Notes under the pieces: model-generated
Database searches by the model: none
What the model was told of the DNA's origin: nothing
What the model saw: the letters and a program-made list of their open reading frames with translations, nothing else
Assembly: GCF_009707125.1 (NCBI RefSeq)
Contig: NZ_WLVL01000019.1
Location: 1 to 64,000 of the forward strand
Direction of reading: 5' to 3'
Source of the DNA: Arsenicicoccus cauae
GTDB taxonomy: Bacteria > Actinomycetota > Actinomycetes > Actinomycetales > Dermatophilaceae
Length of the DNA: 64,000 nt
Shown: one piece after another, positions 34,749-43,080 of the stretch
Layout: the number at the start of each line of letters is the position of its first letter
Position numbering within the stretch: the stretch's first letter is position 1
Made by a program: the position numbers and the translations under genes

Positions 34749-35391
34749 CCTTGCTCTTGCCGTCGGTCACAGTGAGGGTGTAGGCGCCCGGCTTGGTCAG
34801 CGAGAAGACCGTGTCGGGGCTGCCCAGCCGCGCCGAGCAGGCAGCGGAGCGGTCACCGAGTTCGTCATAGCCCGGGCCGGTCATCCTCGGGACGATGGCA
34901 CAGAACTCGCCCTCGACCTTGGCGACGCCAGCGCGACCCTCCCACCCGTAGGAGAGGTGCACTTCCCGCCCGGGACCCCACTCACTGAGTTGGTACTCCT
35001 CATCCCCCACCCGTCTGCCGACACTCACCTTGCTCAGACCGACCTCCACGCGCAGCGAATCCAGGAGGACCGTCGGGCTGGACGTCGGGTCTGCCGGGTC
35101 GGCAACAACCGGTTGGGGCACGCTGGTCGGCGGAGTGGGGATGTCCGATGGCGACGTAGTCGTGGTGGCCGGCGATGCGTCGGTGACAGCGGGGGACGGC
35201 GCCGACTGGGTTGCCGGGGTATCGCGTTGCTGGAGCATGGCCAGACCGGCCTGCACGAGCACCAGGAGTAAAAGTCCGACCAGGGTGTAGCCAACGACCC
35301 GGACACTCGACGCGCCCGTGAAACGGTTGACCAGGATCCCCACGAGCACTACGGACGCAAACATCAAGAAGTGGAACCAGAACGGCATCAT
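34714..35391 (-). CDS. Membrane-anchored protein with extracytoplasmic beta domain
   Basis: A 225-residue protein with two N-terminal helices (about 3-22 and 33-52), a Pro/Ser/Thr linker (about 55-105) and a C-terminal domain (about 105-225) ending in TLTVTDGKSKVIGRKTVTVV, which looks like an Ig/PKD-type beta sandwich; two cysteines (EFCAIV, SAACSA) may form a disulfide. GAGGGGG precedes the double ATG at 35391/35388. Co-linear with no neighbour. No family named. Confidence 0.6.
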   Translation of the reverse strand: MMPFWFHFLMFASVVLVGILVNRFTGASSVRVVGYTLVGLLLLVLVQAGLAMLQQRDTPATQSAPSPAVTDASPATTTTSPSDIPTPPTSVPQPVVADPADPTSSPTVLLDSLRVEVGLSKVSVGRRVGDEEYQLSEWGPGREVHLSYGWEGRAGVAKVEGEFCAIVPRMTGPGYDELGDRSAACSARLGSPDTVFSLTKPGAYTLTVTDGKSKVIGRKTVTVVP

Positions 35392-35754
35392 GTCCCCCTC
35401 AGTGCGCCGACCGGTGTGAGTGTGGCACGACGGGACACCCAGGGCCAGGGGGGACGGTGGTGCGTGCCGCATGACGAATGAGGCTGAACCTGAGACAACG
35501 CCATCGGCGTCAAGCAAGGTCGTAACAGGGCTCATCCCAATCGAGGGTGTAGTCGCGGTCTGGAAGTCGCCGGCTTTGAGTAGTGGCCTAGCGATAGTTG
35601 ATGAGGTTTCGGAACCCACGCGCGGAAGTCACAGAGGTGTTCGAGTCATCCGTTGATCGCCTTGGCCGGGGCGTCGTAGGTGCCGGGCGGTCACGCTCTT
35701 AGCATGCTGACGCTCAGCTCGGGAGGCCCAGCTCACCATGAGTTTGTTACTTAC
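35392..35754. other. Non-coding stretch upstream of the SMR module
   Basis: About 360 bases of slightly lower GC with no supported gene. A plus-strand frame of 78 codons (35420-35656) lacks a ribosome site and family features, and I do not count it. The region must hold the promoter of the minus-strand gene at 35391 and the promoter of the TetR operon. It may be a recombination seam in the island. Confidence 0.4.
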
Positions 35755-35766
35755 CCTACCGGTAGG
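35755..35766. promoter_or_regulatory. TetR operator (CCTACC|GGTAGG)
   Basis: A perfect 12-bp palindrome, embedded in TTACCCTACCGGTAGGTAGA, lies 13 nt before ATG 35780. TACC/GGTA dyads are typical TetR operators next to SMR genes. The palindrome inside the longer frame from 35738 argues for the downstream start. Confidence 0.65.
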
Positions 35767-35779
35767 TAGAGTTGTCGAT

Positions 35780-36340
35780 ATGAGTACTAGTGCACCTGCC
35801 CACCGACCGTCGGCGCGAGGCGGCGTTCTCGCCAGCACTCTTGCGTGGGCCCGCACTGGCGCCTCTGTCTCCCTGGTGTCCGCAGCTCGCGCTGCAGGAA
35901 TCACTAAGGCTGGCCTGATGTACCACTTCCCAACCAAGGAAGCACTGATGACCGCCGTCATCGACCACCTCCTCGACGGCTACGAGCGGGATCTGGCCGC
36001 CCGCCTGGCTACCACCAACCCAAACGTACCCACGATCAGCGAACGCCTCGCCGCCTACGTTGACTGGGCTTGCGACGGGCCGTTCGACTACGGCGACCTG
36101 GTCATGTTCACCGACCCCCGCCTGCGCGAGCCGCTCACCGAGCGATGGAACAGCCGCATGGGGGCCTGGGTCGACGTCCCCGAGACCCTTCCGGCCGACC
36201 AGCGGGCCCGCCTCCACGGCGTCCGACTCTTGGCCGACGGCATCTGGCTCAACACCGCCGGCAACGGCATCGCCCTATCCGACGAGGACACCGACGCCAT
36301 TCGAGCACTCGCACACCACCTCATCCAGGAGAACTCATGA
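35780..36340 (+). CDS. TetR-family repressor of the SMR efflux genes
   Basis: A 186-residue regulator. The N-terminal helix-turn-helix is VSLVSAARAAGITKAGLMYH FPTKEALM in two pieces, close to the family consensus. ATG 35780 is chosen because the operator palindrome lies just upstream; 35738 would include it. The stop overlaps the first SMR gene (ATGA), so regulator and pumps form one operon, probably autorepressed and induced by a cationic drug. Confidence 0.88.
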   Translation: MSTSAPAHRPSARGGVLASTLAWARTGASVSLVSAARAAGITKAGLMYHFPTKEALMTAVIDHLLDGYERDLAARLATTNPNVPTISERLAAYVDWACDGPFDYGDLVMFTDPRLREPLTERWNSRMGAWVDVPETLPADQRARLHGVRLLADGIWLNTAGNGIALSDEDTDAIRALAHHLIQENS

Positions 36341-36684
36341 CCAAGTGGCTACTGCTCGCGGGGGCCATCCTCAGCGAGGTCACCGGTTCGCTGTCGCTGA
36401 AGGGAGCACTCGATCGACCCGGACTGTACGTGCTCGTCGCGGCTGGCTACATCGCCTCGTTCATTCTCCTCGCCCTCGTTCTGCGTCAGGGCATGGCGCT
36501 GGGCGTCGCCTACGGCATTTGGGGCGCCCTCGGTGTCGCCACCACCGCCGTGATGTCGTCGCTGATCTTCGATGAAACCCTCACCGCACTCATGGGCGTC
36601 GGCATCGTCCTCATCATTGCCGGCGTCCTCACCGTCGAACTCGGCTCCCAGCACGCGGTCAAGAACCTCGAAGAAGCCACCTGA
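36337..36684 (+). CDS. SMR-family multidrug efflux subunit 1
   Basis: A 115-residue four-helix small multidrug resistance protein. The essential Glu14 is present in AILSEVTGSLSLKGAL; YGIWGALGVA is the helix-3 signature. Overlaps the regulator (ATGA) and the second SMR gene (TGATG). The C-terminus is about ten residues longer than its partner's. Paired SMR genes usually form obligate heterodimers with fixed opposite topologies. Confidence 0.93.
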   Translation: MTKWLLLAGAILSEVTGSLSLKGALDRPGLYVLVAAGYIASFILLALVLRQGMALGVAYGIWGALGVATTAVMSSLIFDETLTALMGVGIVLIIAGVLTVELGSQHAVKNLEEAT

Positions 36685-37004
36685 TGGCTTACCTGTTCCT
36701 CCTCGGAGCCATCATTGCCGAGGTCAGCGCTACCCTCTCGCTGCGCATGGCAGTTACTGGCGTCCGCGCCTACTACGCCGCCGTCGCCGGCGGCTACCTC
36801 CTGGCCTTCGCGTTTCTCACCCTCGCCCTTAATGAGGGCCTGGGCCTCGGTGTCGCTTACGGCATCTGGGCAGCGTCCGGAGTTGCCCTAACGGCCGTCG
36901 CGTCCAAAGCCCTCTTCAAGGAGCCGCTCACCGCGCTCATGATGGGCGGCATCGCACTCATCATCGCCGGCGTTCTTCTCGTCGAGCTCGGCGCCCTGCA
37001 CTGA
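36684..37004 (+). CDS. SMR-family multidrug efflux subunit 2
   Basis: A 106-residue partner of the preceding protein. The substrate/proton carboxylate is Glu13 in LGAIIAEVSATLSLRMA, and YGIWAASGVALTAV matches helix 3. The start codon lies in the upstream stop (TGATG). Likely heterodimeric exporter of quaternary ammonium or other cationic compounds in the inner membrane. Confidence 0.93.
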   Translation: MAYLFLLGAIIAEVSATLSLRMAVTGVRAYYAAVAGGYLLAFAFLTLALNEGLGLGVAYGIWAASGVALTAVASKALFKEPLTALMMGGIALIIAGVLLVELGALH

Positions 37005-37060
37005 CTGAGATCCCCATCCCCACGACGTCGTCGCTCACAACGGAGCAAGGCCTTGGCAAC

Positions 37061-38505
37061 GGGCTTCTGATGAGGTGTACTCGTTGATCGAAGCGACTCC
37101 GGCGCGACGGTGGCTAGATCGTGGTCGAGGTCTTCGGAAGATGACGTTCCACGCCTGACATCCGGAGGTCTGACGTCGTTGCCTGTCGCTACCGCTCGGG
37201 CCCGCTTCGCTCGCCCGGACCTGACAACGTTCTGCCGACTCGACGAACTCGACCTCGTCGTGACCGGCCAGCGCCTCGAGCCCGACCGCGCGGTGCTCGC
37301 CTGCAGAGTCCTGACCCCGGACGAGTGGTGTCGACGCTGCGGCGCCGAAGGCGCTGCTCGGGACACCGTGATCCGTCGGCTCGCGCACGAGCCGCTGGGG
37401 TGGCGACCGACGGTGTTGGAGGTCGCGGTGCGTCGCTACCGCTGCACCGGCTGCGGGCACGTGTGGCGCCAAGACACCACCCGTGCGGCCGAGCCGCGGT
37501 CGAAGCTCTCGCGCCGTGGGCTGCGGTGGGCGCTCGAAGCGCTGGTCGTGCAGCACCTCACCGTCACCCGGATCGCCGAGGGACTCGACGTCGCCTGGGA
37601 CACCGCCAACGACGCCGTGCTTGCTGAAGGCCGACGTGTTCTCATCGACGACCCGGCCCGCTTCGACGGCGTGAGGGTCATCGGCGTCGATGAGCACGTC
37701 TGGAGGCACACCAGGCGCGGCGACAGGTACGTCACCGTGATCATCGACCTGACCCCGATCCGCGACAAGACCGGCCCCGCCAGGCTGCTGGACATGGTCG
37801 AGGGTCGCTCGAAGGAGGCCTTCAAGACCTGGCTCGCCGCCCGACCCGACACCTGGCGCGACGGGATCGAGGTCGTCGCGATGGACGGGTTCACCGGCTT
37901 CAAGACCGCCGCCGCCGAGGAGCTCCCCGACGCGGTGGCGGTCATGGATCCGTTCCACGTCGTCCGCCTCGCCGGGGACGCGCTCGACCGGTGCCGGCGC
38001 CGGGTGCAGCAGGCCATCCACGGCCACCGCGGGATGAAGGGCGACCCGCTGTATGCCGCGCGGCGGACCCTGCACACCGGCGCCGAGCTGCTGACCGACA
38101 AGCAGGCCGCTCGACTCCGCACGTTGTTCGGGGCCGAGGAGCATGTCGAGGTCGAGGCGACCTGGGGGATCTACCAGCGGATGATCGCCGCCTACCGCCA
38201 CGAAGACCGCCACCACGGCCGCGAGCTCATGGCCAACCTGATTGCCTCGATCAGCAGCGGTGTCCCGAGGGCGCTGGTCGAACTCACCACACTCGGCCGG
38301 ACGCTGAGGAAGCGCGCCGACGACGTGCTCGCCTACTTCGACCGCCCCGGCACGTCCAACGGTCCGACCGAGGCGATCAACGGCCGCCTCGAACACCTCC
38401 GCGGCAGTGCTCTTGGGTTCCGCAACCTCACCAACTACATCGCCAGGAGCCTGCTCGAGACCGGCGGGTTCAGACCCCGTCTACACCCTCGACTGGGATG
38501 AGCCC
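37061..38505 (+). mobile_element. ISL3-family insertion sequence
   Basis: About 1.45 kb. The left end GGGCTTCTGATGAGGTGTAC (37061-37080) is an imperfect inverted match of the right end, which reads CTACACCCTCGACTGGGATG then AGCCC (38481-38505). The 8-bp sequences just outside the ends (TTGGCAAC and GTAACAGG) do not match, so no target duplication is left or the true ends are slightly different. It lies right after the SMR genes. The only island copy of the core heptamer GTATGCC is inside it. Confidence 0.8.
37110..38501 (+). CDS. ISL3-family transposase
   Basis: A protein of up to 463 residues; a TTG at about 37182, or a nearby site, gives the more usual start near LTTFCRLDELDLVV. N-terminal zinc ribbon cysteines are CRRCGAEG and CTGCGHVW; catalytic DDE landmarks include VIGVDEHVWR, VVAMDGFTGF and the C-terminal TEAINGRLEHLRGSALGFRN. 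The reading frame is intact, so transposition is possible. The start is uncertain. Confidence 0.93.
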   Translation: MARSWSRSSEDDVPRLTSGGLTSLPVATARARFARPDLTTFCRLDELDLVVTGQRLEPDRAVLACRVLTPDEWCRRCGAEGAARDTVIRRLAHEPLGWRPTVLEVAVRRYRCTGCGHVWRQDTTRAAEPRSKLSRRGLRWALEALVVQHLTVTRIAEGLDVAWDTANDAVLAEGRRVLIDDPARFDGVRVIGVDEHVWRHTRRGDRYVTVIIDLTPIRDKTGPARLLDMVEGRSKEAFKTWLAARPDTWRDGIEVVAMDGFTGFKTAAAEELPDAVAVMDPFHVVRLAGDALDRCRRRVQQAIHGHRGMKGDPLYAARRTLHTGAELLTDKQAARLRTLFGAEEHVEVEATWGIYQRMIAAYRHEDRHHGRELMANLIASISSGVPRALVELTTLGRTLRKRADDVLAYFDRPGTSNGPTEAINGRLEHLRGSALGFRNLTNYIARSLLETGGFRPRLHPRLG

Positions 38506-38566
38506 GTAACAGGCGCCCATCCCGCACCCAGTGGGGGGGACACCGAAATCTACCCAGGAGGTCCCG

Positions 38567-38638
38567 ATGTGTCGCACAGGTGGGCGCCGATGCCCGAACA
38601 CCAAGTCAGACAGCCGTCGTACCGAGAACCGCGCTTAA
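38567..38638 (+). CDS. Tiny CRxGGRRC protein (possibly truncated)
   Basis: A 23-residue frame (MCRTGGRRCPNTKSDSRRTE, then NRA) with AGGAGG 7 nt upstream. Cys-x3-Gly-Arg-Arg-Cys N-termini are common among unassigned proteins of actinobacterial mobile elements, where they usually continue much longer. A TAA ends it here, and similar coding sequence may continue downstream to about 38813 in another frame, so it could be the start of a decayed gene. Confidence 0.4.
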   Translation: MCRTGGRRCPNTKSDSRRTENRA

Positions 38639-38813
38639 CGCCTCGGCACCAACACCGCGGTCCTTCGGGGGATGCCGGACGCCTGGACCGCGTCGCCGCG
38701 TGACGGTGGGTCCGTCGCGGATCGAGTCGAAGCCGCCAAGACCCTGACCGACCCCGCCTTCATCGAGATCGCCCTGCGGGACAGCCAGGACGTCGCTGTA
38801 GCCACAGCCGAGC

Positions 38814-39347
38814 ATGCCCCACTCGCTGGTGGTGGCGTTCCGGGTGCTCAGCGCGACCGTCGGCGCCCTGGCTCACTACCTGCTGGTCATCCTTGCCGTC
38901 TGTGCGGCGTGGACCGGCGCGGGCAGCGTCGCCGACAACGTCATGACCGGCGCCATCGGTGTGGTGGCTGCCCTGGTCCTGATGGAGCGGTCCCTCGCCC
39001 ACCGGGGTGCCCGCCTCGACGTCCGCCGGGTCGCGCGTTCGACCGAGCGCCGAACGCTGATTGCCGCCGGGATCGGCGCGGTCATCGCGTACCTCGTCGC
39101 CGGTCTTGACTCCGCCATCACGGGCGCCGCCCTGGTCTGGCTTGCCCTGGGTCTGCGCGATCACCTGGAGGCGGCAGCCCGTAAGCACCGCATCGGTTCG
39201 CAGGTCGCCGCCGCATTGGGCGTCTCGGATGGCGTGCTGGCGGAGACGATGTGGGACGCCGGGCGTGACGGCACCGTCACGGTGACCGTGCTGGCAGCGC
39301 TGGCAGCAGGCGCTGCCTTCCTCTGGATCCGGAGGAAGCGCGCCTGA
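38814..39347 (+). CDS. Hypothetical island membrane protein
   Basis: A 177-residue protein with about four hydrophobic helices: LLVILAVCAAW, TGAIGVVAALVLM, LIAAGIGAVIAYLVAGL, and a C-terminal helix VTVLAALAAGAAFLWIRRKR. Between them lies a basic segment (RRVARSTERR). A longer coding region may extend upstream in another frame. No family recognised; ends at a shared terminator. Confidence 0.6.
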   Translation: MPHSLVVAFRVLSATVGALAHYLLVILAVCAAWTGAGSVADNVMTGAIGVVAALVLMERSLAHRGARLDVRRVARSTERRTLIAAGIGAVIAYLVAGLDSAITGAALVWLALGLRDHLEAAARKHRIGSQVAAALGVSDGVLAETMWDAGRDGTVTVTVLAALAAGAAFLWIRRKRA

Positions 39348-39357
39348 TCCGGGTAGC

Positions 39358-39386
39358 GGAGCCCCGGACCGTCGGTCCAGGGCTCC
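39358..39386. terminator. Two-way terminator between convergent genes
   Basis: GGAGCCCCGGACC pairs with GGTCCAGGGCTCC with a single mismatch and a short loop, between a plus gene ending at 39347 and a minus gene ending at 39388. Confidence 0.65.
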
Positions 39387-39387
39387 G

Positions 39388-40101
39388 TCACAGCTTCGAG
39401 TCGATGAGACCGGCTTCGGTCCGGAGGTCGTATAACCGGCGCTCCACCTCGGCGAGCGCGCCGAGGAAGTACCAACGCTGCTCGCGCAGTTGCTTGAACC
39501 GACGCCTGCGTATCGAATCCGACTCCTTCGAGTGCTCACCAGGCACCGTGCCCGAAGGAACGACCCGCATGTCGTAGAGGGCATCCACGGGGTGACCCAC
39601 TCGCTCCAACTCGGGTTCCAACGTTACCCAATAGCCGTCAAGTGCACTGATGAGTTCCGTTACCGCTTCGCGCAATTCGTCATCGTAGACGCGCATCCAG
39701 ACTTGGGGGAGCCTATCCTGCAGGGCGCGCAGGCGGTCGCCGAACAGGGTGCTGCTGAACCGCTCCTCGTCACCATCAAGCGCATGTAACGCTCGGCGCG
39801 GGCCGGACCTCTCGGACAGCCCGCCAATAGCATCGTCCAGCAATGCGATGTCGGCTCGCACCTGCCTGAGCCGAGTCTCGTCAACCGCGGCCTTCAACCG
39901 GTCATCTTCACGGCGTTGACGGAACAGGACGATGCTGCAAGCCGCGAGGACGAGGGCGCACAGCCATCCAGCCTCCCCGTGCTCGCGAGCGAACCGGCGG
40001 GCGGGGCTCAGGGCGGGCAGCGCGCCCGTTACGTCGGCAATCATGGCGACCCCGGCCAGAAGCAACGCGATGACCGGCCCGAGCCATGACTTTTGGCGCA
40101 T
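39388..40101 (-). CDS. Hypothetical membrane protein with cytoplasmic helical domain
   Basis: A 237-residue protein with two N-terminal helices (about 6-28 and 43-60), a charged coiled segment (EDDRLKAAVDETRLRQVRAD) and a soluble helical domain ending in EQRWYFLGALAEVERRLYDL. ATG 40101 is chosen because the upstream extension has no features. Its AT content is somewhat higher than the core's. It neighbours the resolvase remnant and restriction genes. I do not recognise the family; a defence accessory role is possible but unsupported. Confidence 0.6.
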   Translation of the reverse strand: MRQKSWLGPVIALLLAGVAMIADVTGALPALSPARRFAREHGEAGWLCALVLAACSIVLFRQRREDDRLKAAVDETRLRQVRADIALLDDAIGGLSERSGPRRALHALDGDEERFSSTLFGDRLRALQDRLPQVWMRVYDDELREAVTELISALDGYWVTLEPELERVGHPVDALYDMRVVPSGTVPGEHSKESDSIRRRRFKQLREQRWYFLGALAEVERRLYDLRTEAGLIDSKL

Positions 40102-40269
40102 GGATGAAGTGTGGCAGGCAAACGACCGTTTCCCCTGCCAGGTGGTCGCGTCGCCCGGTTCGCGGGCGCCCACGCAGGACGCGGTGGCAGGAATCCCGTC
40201 AGCAAACCTCATGGCAGCCAAGCCCTGACGGTGATGAGTTTGCTGCCACTGACCGGAGGGAACACCAAA

Positions 40270-40795
40270 ATGCTGCTTGGGTACGCCAGAATATCGACTG
40301 CCGGTCAGGATTTGTCCTTACAAACCGACGCGCTCGGCGCCGCCGGATGCGAGCGGGTCTGGACGCACGTTGCCAGCGGCAAAGCGCCCACCGGTCGCTG
40401 GTCTTGATTCCCTCGTCGAGCATGCCCGACCCGGCGACATGCTCGCCGTTTGGCGTCTCGACCGTTTGGGTCGCGCTCTCGACGTGGGCGTACGGATCGA
40501 TTCGCTGGCGGATCGCGGCGTTGGCTTCCGAAGCCTCACCGAAGGGCTGGACACCACGACGGCCAGCGGTCGGCTCGTCACCCTGGTCCTGCTCGCGGTC
40601 GCCAATGCGGAGCGCGAGGTGCCGGTCGAGAGGACCTATGCCGGGCTGGCGGCTGCTCGGGCGCGCGGCCGGACCGGTGGGCGACCGACCGTCATGACAC
40701 CGGAACGAATCGGCGTTGCGACTGTCATGCTGGCTGGCACACGGCGGTCAGCGGCTGGGTCAGGCGGGAATCCCGCTGAAGCCGTCCCCCTCGGG
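40270..40795 (+). pseudogene. Broken serine recombinase (resolvase/invertase)
   Basis: The start is good: GGAGG 11 nt before ATG 40270, then MLLGYARISTAGQDLSLQTD with the catalytic Ser. The frame stops at about 40407. The protein continues in another frame as LVEHARPGDMLAVWRLDRLG and SLTEGLDTTTASGRLV, and the C-terminal helix-turn-helix region shows a further shift near 40738 (HGGQRLGQAG in yet another frame). At least two frameshifts, plus loss of the last part, make it non-functional. Probably a relic of the transposon or element that built the island. Confidence 0.85.
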
Positions 40796-41485
40796 GGTCA
40801 CCAGGAGCATCCCGACGGACGCGACCAGGGCACGAAGGTCGGGACCGGGGTCCCCGGGCAAGACCACGGCTAGACGCGGGGGCAATTTATCGAAATACCT
40901 TACGTAGTCGAAGAGTTGACCAATCGCCATGCGCACGTCTTTGCGCTCGATCCCGGCCTTGACCTCGTACAGGACATTGGCAGTGACGTCATAGGTGTCG
41001 GTGTACATCCCCGCAATGTGAACGCGCCCAACTTGGTGGCCGAGGCCGCGCAGGTGGGCTTGAAGCCCGGCCATCAAGCCAGCCTCCAACCGGGCCGCCG
41101 TGCCTGCTGGACGGGCAGGCGTGTCGAAGCCGTCGGCGACGTTCTGCTCGCACGGGACGACTTCGACGGCCGGTCCGCCAGACGTGGACGCGTGCGTCCC
41201 CTCCACGGCATCCCCCTGAGGCGGGTGAAAGCCCACCAGCGCCAGGCGCGGCAGCGCCCTCACGCCGTGAAGGTCGGCTGCTGTCACCACCGTCTCGTCG
41301 ACGTGGAAGAAGGCTCGCCCCATGACCGCCTTGGCCGGGTACGTCCTCCCCTGGTGCTCGATGCGGTTCCGGATGTTCTGCTTCCCGAACTTGTATCTCG
41401 CGAGGAACTCGGCCTCGGTCAGGGCATCGCACTCCCTGATGGACTTGAGCACGGCGTCACCGGTGAGCCTGGGCAGTTGCACCAT
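40760..41485 (-). CDS. ScoMcrA-head/PD-(D/E)XK restriction endonuclease-like protein
   Basis: A 241-residue protein. The N-terminal part (about 15-60) contains EFLARYKFGKQNIRNRIEHQ and YPAKAVMGRAFF, matching the ScoMcrA-type N-terminal head module of modification-dependent and type II nucleases. The C-terminal part (about 125-235) has GHQVGRVHIAGMYTDTYDVT followed by LYEVKAG and AIGQLFDYVRYFDK, consistent with a PD-(D/E)XK core (Asp, then Glu-Val-Lys). Divergent from the cytosine methyltransferase with a 137-bp shared promoter region. Most likely the cognate restriction enzyme or an accessory nuclease. Confidence 0.75.
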   Translation of the reverse strand: MVQLPRLTGDAVLKSIRECDALTEAEFLARYKFGKQNIRNRIEHQGRTYPAKAVMGRAFFHVDETVVTAADLHGVRALPRLALVGFHPPQGDAVEGTHASTSGGPAVEVVPCEQNVADGFDTPARPAGTAARLEAGLMAGLQAHLRGLGHQVGRVHIAGMYTDTYDVTANVLYEVKAGIERKDVRMAIGQLFDYVRYFDKLPPRLAVVLPGDPGPDLRALVASVGMLLVTPEGDGFSGIPA

Positions 41486-41622
41486 GTGACACAGAGTAGC
41501 GACCTAGGCACATCATCGCGGGCGAGTTTCCGCAGGTCATGAGGCTTCGTGCGCGTCGATGAAGACTTTTGGGGGTCGTTAAGCGAGACTTGCCCTGTCG
41601 TACATGTGTGCTAAGGAGCCTC

Positions 41623-43080
41623 GTGACCGCCCACGCCTTCACCTTCGCCGACCTCTTCGCGGGCATCGGCGGGTTCCACGCTGCGCTGAAGCACGCCGGT
41701 GGGCACGCCGTCTTCGTCTCGGAGATTGACCGCGAGGCGCGCGAGACCTACCTCGCGCGCTGGGTCAACCAACTTCCCGAGGACGAGAAACCCGTCATCA
41801 ACGAGGACATCAACCAGGCCACCCCAGCGGACGGTCCGCTCGTGGGCGTGCCGCAGCGCATCGACGTCCTCACGGCCGGCTTCCCCTGCCAGCCCTTCTC
41901 CAAGTCAGGCAAGCAGCAGGGGATGGAGGAGACGAGGGGGACACTGTTTTTCAACATCTGTCGCATCCTCGAAGAGCGCCGTCCGCCGGTCATCTTGCTG
42001 GAGAACGTTCGCAACCTCGTAGGTCCCCGGCACACACACGAGTGGCACGTCATCGTCACGCAGTTGCGTGACCTCGGTTACCGCGTCTCTGGCACCCCCT
42101 CCGTGTTCTCGCCGCACTTCTTGCCGCCATCCCTTGGCGGGACCCCTCAGGTGCGCGACCGCGTCTTCATCCTCGGCACGTACGTCGGCAAGGAGCAAGC
42201 TTGGGCAGACCGGGATGTGTCCCCGACGCTCGTTCGCGGGCCGGTGGACGGGTGGGACCCCAACCGCTGGCGGATCGACTGGGCACTCGACGACGAGGAC
42301 GAGATCGGCGACCTCCATCGGTACGAACTGACGGCGTCCGAGCGTGAGTGGGTCGACGTGTGGGACGACCTGGTGCAGCGGCTCCTGGAGGTCCGCGACG
42401 GTGAGCGCCTGCCCGGCTTCCCGCTGTGGGCTGACGAGTGGCGCACTGTCGCAGAACTATTCACCGCTCACGACCTCGATACCTTGCCGACGTGGAAGGC
42501 GGACTTCCTCGTCAAGAACGCACGCTTCTACGAGCAGCACCGTGCAGTCATCGACTCGTGGCGAGCCGAGCACCCGGAGTTCGACACGTTCCCACCGTCC
42601 CGACGCAAACTCGAATGGCAGGCGCAGGACACCGGCTCTCTGTGGGAGACGGTCATGCACTTCCGCCCCTCCGGCATTCGGTGCAAGCGCCCCACCTACC
42701 TGCCTGCCCTGGTCGCCATCACCCAGACCAGCATCATCGGCAAGCGTGAGCGGCGGATCACCCCGCACGAGGCAGCGCGCCTTCAGGGGATGCCGCGCGA
42801 CTTCACCTTCGGCAACCAGCGAAACGCCGCCTCGTACAAGCAGGTGGGTAACGGCGTCTGCGTCGGCGCAGCCTGGTACGCGCTGCGTCAGCACGTCCTT
42901 CAGGACGACGGCAGCATCCCGGAGCACATCACCGCAGCCATCCTGGATCCCGACAAGGTCAACCCCAGCCCGGACTCCCTGTCGCCGCAGGCTGTCGAGG
43001 CGGAACAGTCAGTCCACGAATCCGGCCCAGAGCCGGTGGCCGCGAAGGGCGGGGACGCTCGGTCGGTCTCGCTGGCGTAG
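41623..43080 (+). CDS. DNA (cytosine-5) methyltransferase
   Basis: A 485-residue C5 methyltransferase. Motif I FADLFAGIGGFHAAL is at 8-22, the catalytic PCQ is at 88-90 (Cys89), ENV at 127-129, QVRDRVFILG (motif VIII) follows, and motifs IX/X are RRITPHEAARLQGMP and YKQVGNGV. An unusually long target-recognition region of about 190 residues separates VIII and IX. GTG 41623 is chosen for AAGGAG 4 nt upstream and direct entry into motif I. Its 3' end overlaps the convergent HNH gene by 72 bp. Protects host DNA against the neighbouring nucleases. Confidence 0.95.
   Translation: MTAHAFTFADLFAGIGGFHAALKHAGGHAVFVSEIDREARETYLARWVNQLPEDEKPVINEDINQATPADGPLVGVPQRIDVLTAGFPCQPFSKSGKQQGMEETRGTLFFNICRILEERRPPVILLENVRNLVGPRHTHEWHVIVTQLRDLGYRVSGTPSVFSPHFLPPSLGGTPQVRDRVFILGTYVGKEQAWADRDVSPTLVRGPVDGWDPNRWRIDWALDDEDEIGDLHRYELTASEREWVDVWDDLVQRLLEVRDGERLPGFPLWADEWRTVAELFTAHDLDTLPTWKADFLVKNARFYEQHRAVIDSWRAEHPEFDTFPPSRRKLEWQAQDTGSLWETVMHFRPSGIRCKRPTYLPALVAITQTSIIGKRERRITPHEAARLQGMPRDFTFGNQRNAASYKQVGNGVCVGAAWYALRQHVLQDDGSIPEHITAAILDPDKVNPSPDSLSPQAVEAEQSVHESGPEPVAAKGGDARSVSLA

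Noticed and set aside
35420-35656. 78-codon frame upstream of the TetR gene
   Set aside because: No ribosome site, no recognisable motif, and it sits in a region that must contain two promoters.
37053-38513. 8-bp target duplication of the ISL3 element
   Set aside because: The flanking octamers TTGGCAAC and GTAACAGG do not match.
40102-40269. Upstream extension of the membrane protein gene at 39388-40101
   Set aside because: The extra 40 residues lack any hydrophobic or conserved feature and overlap the resolvase promoter region.
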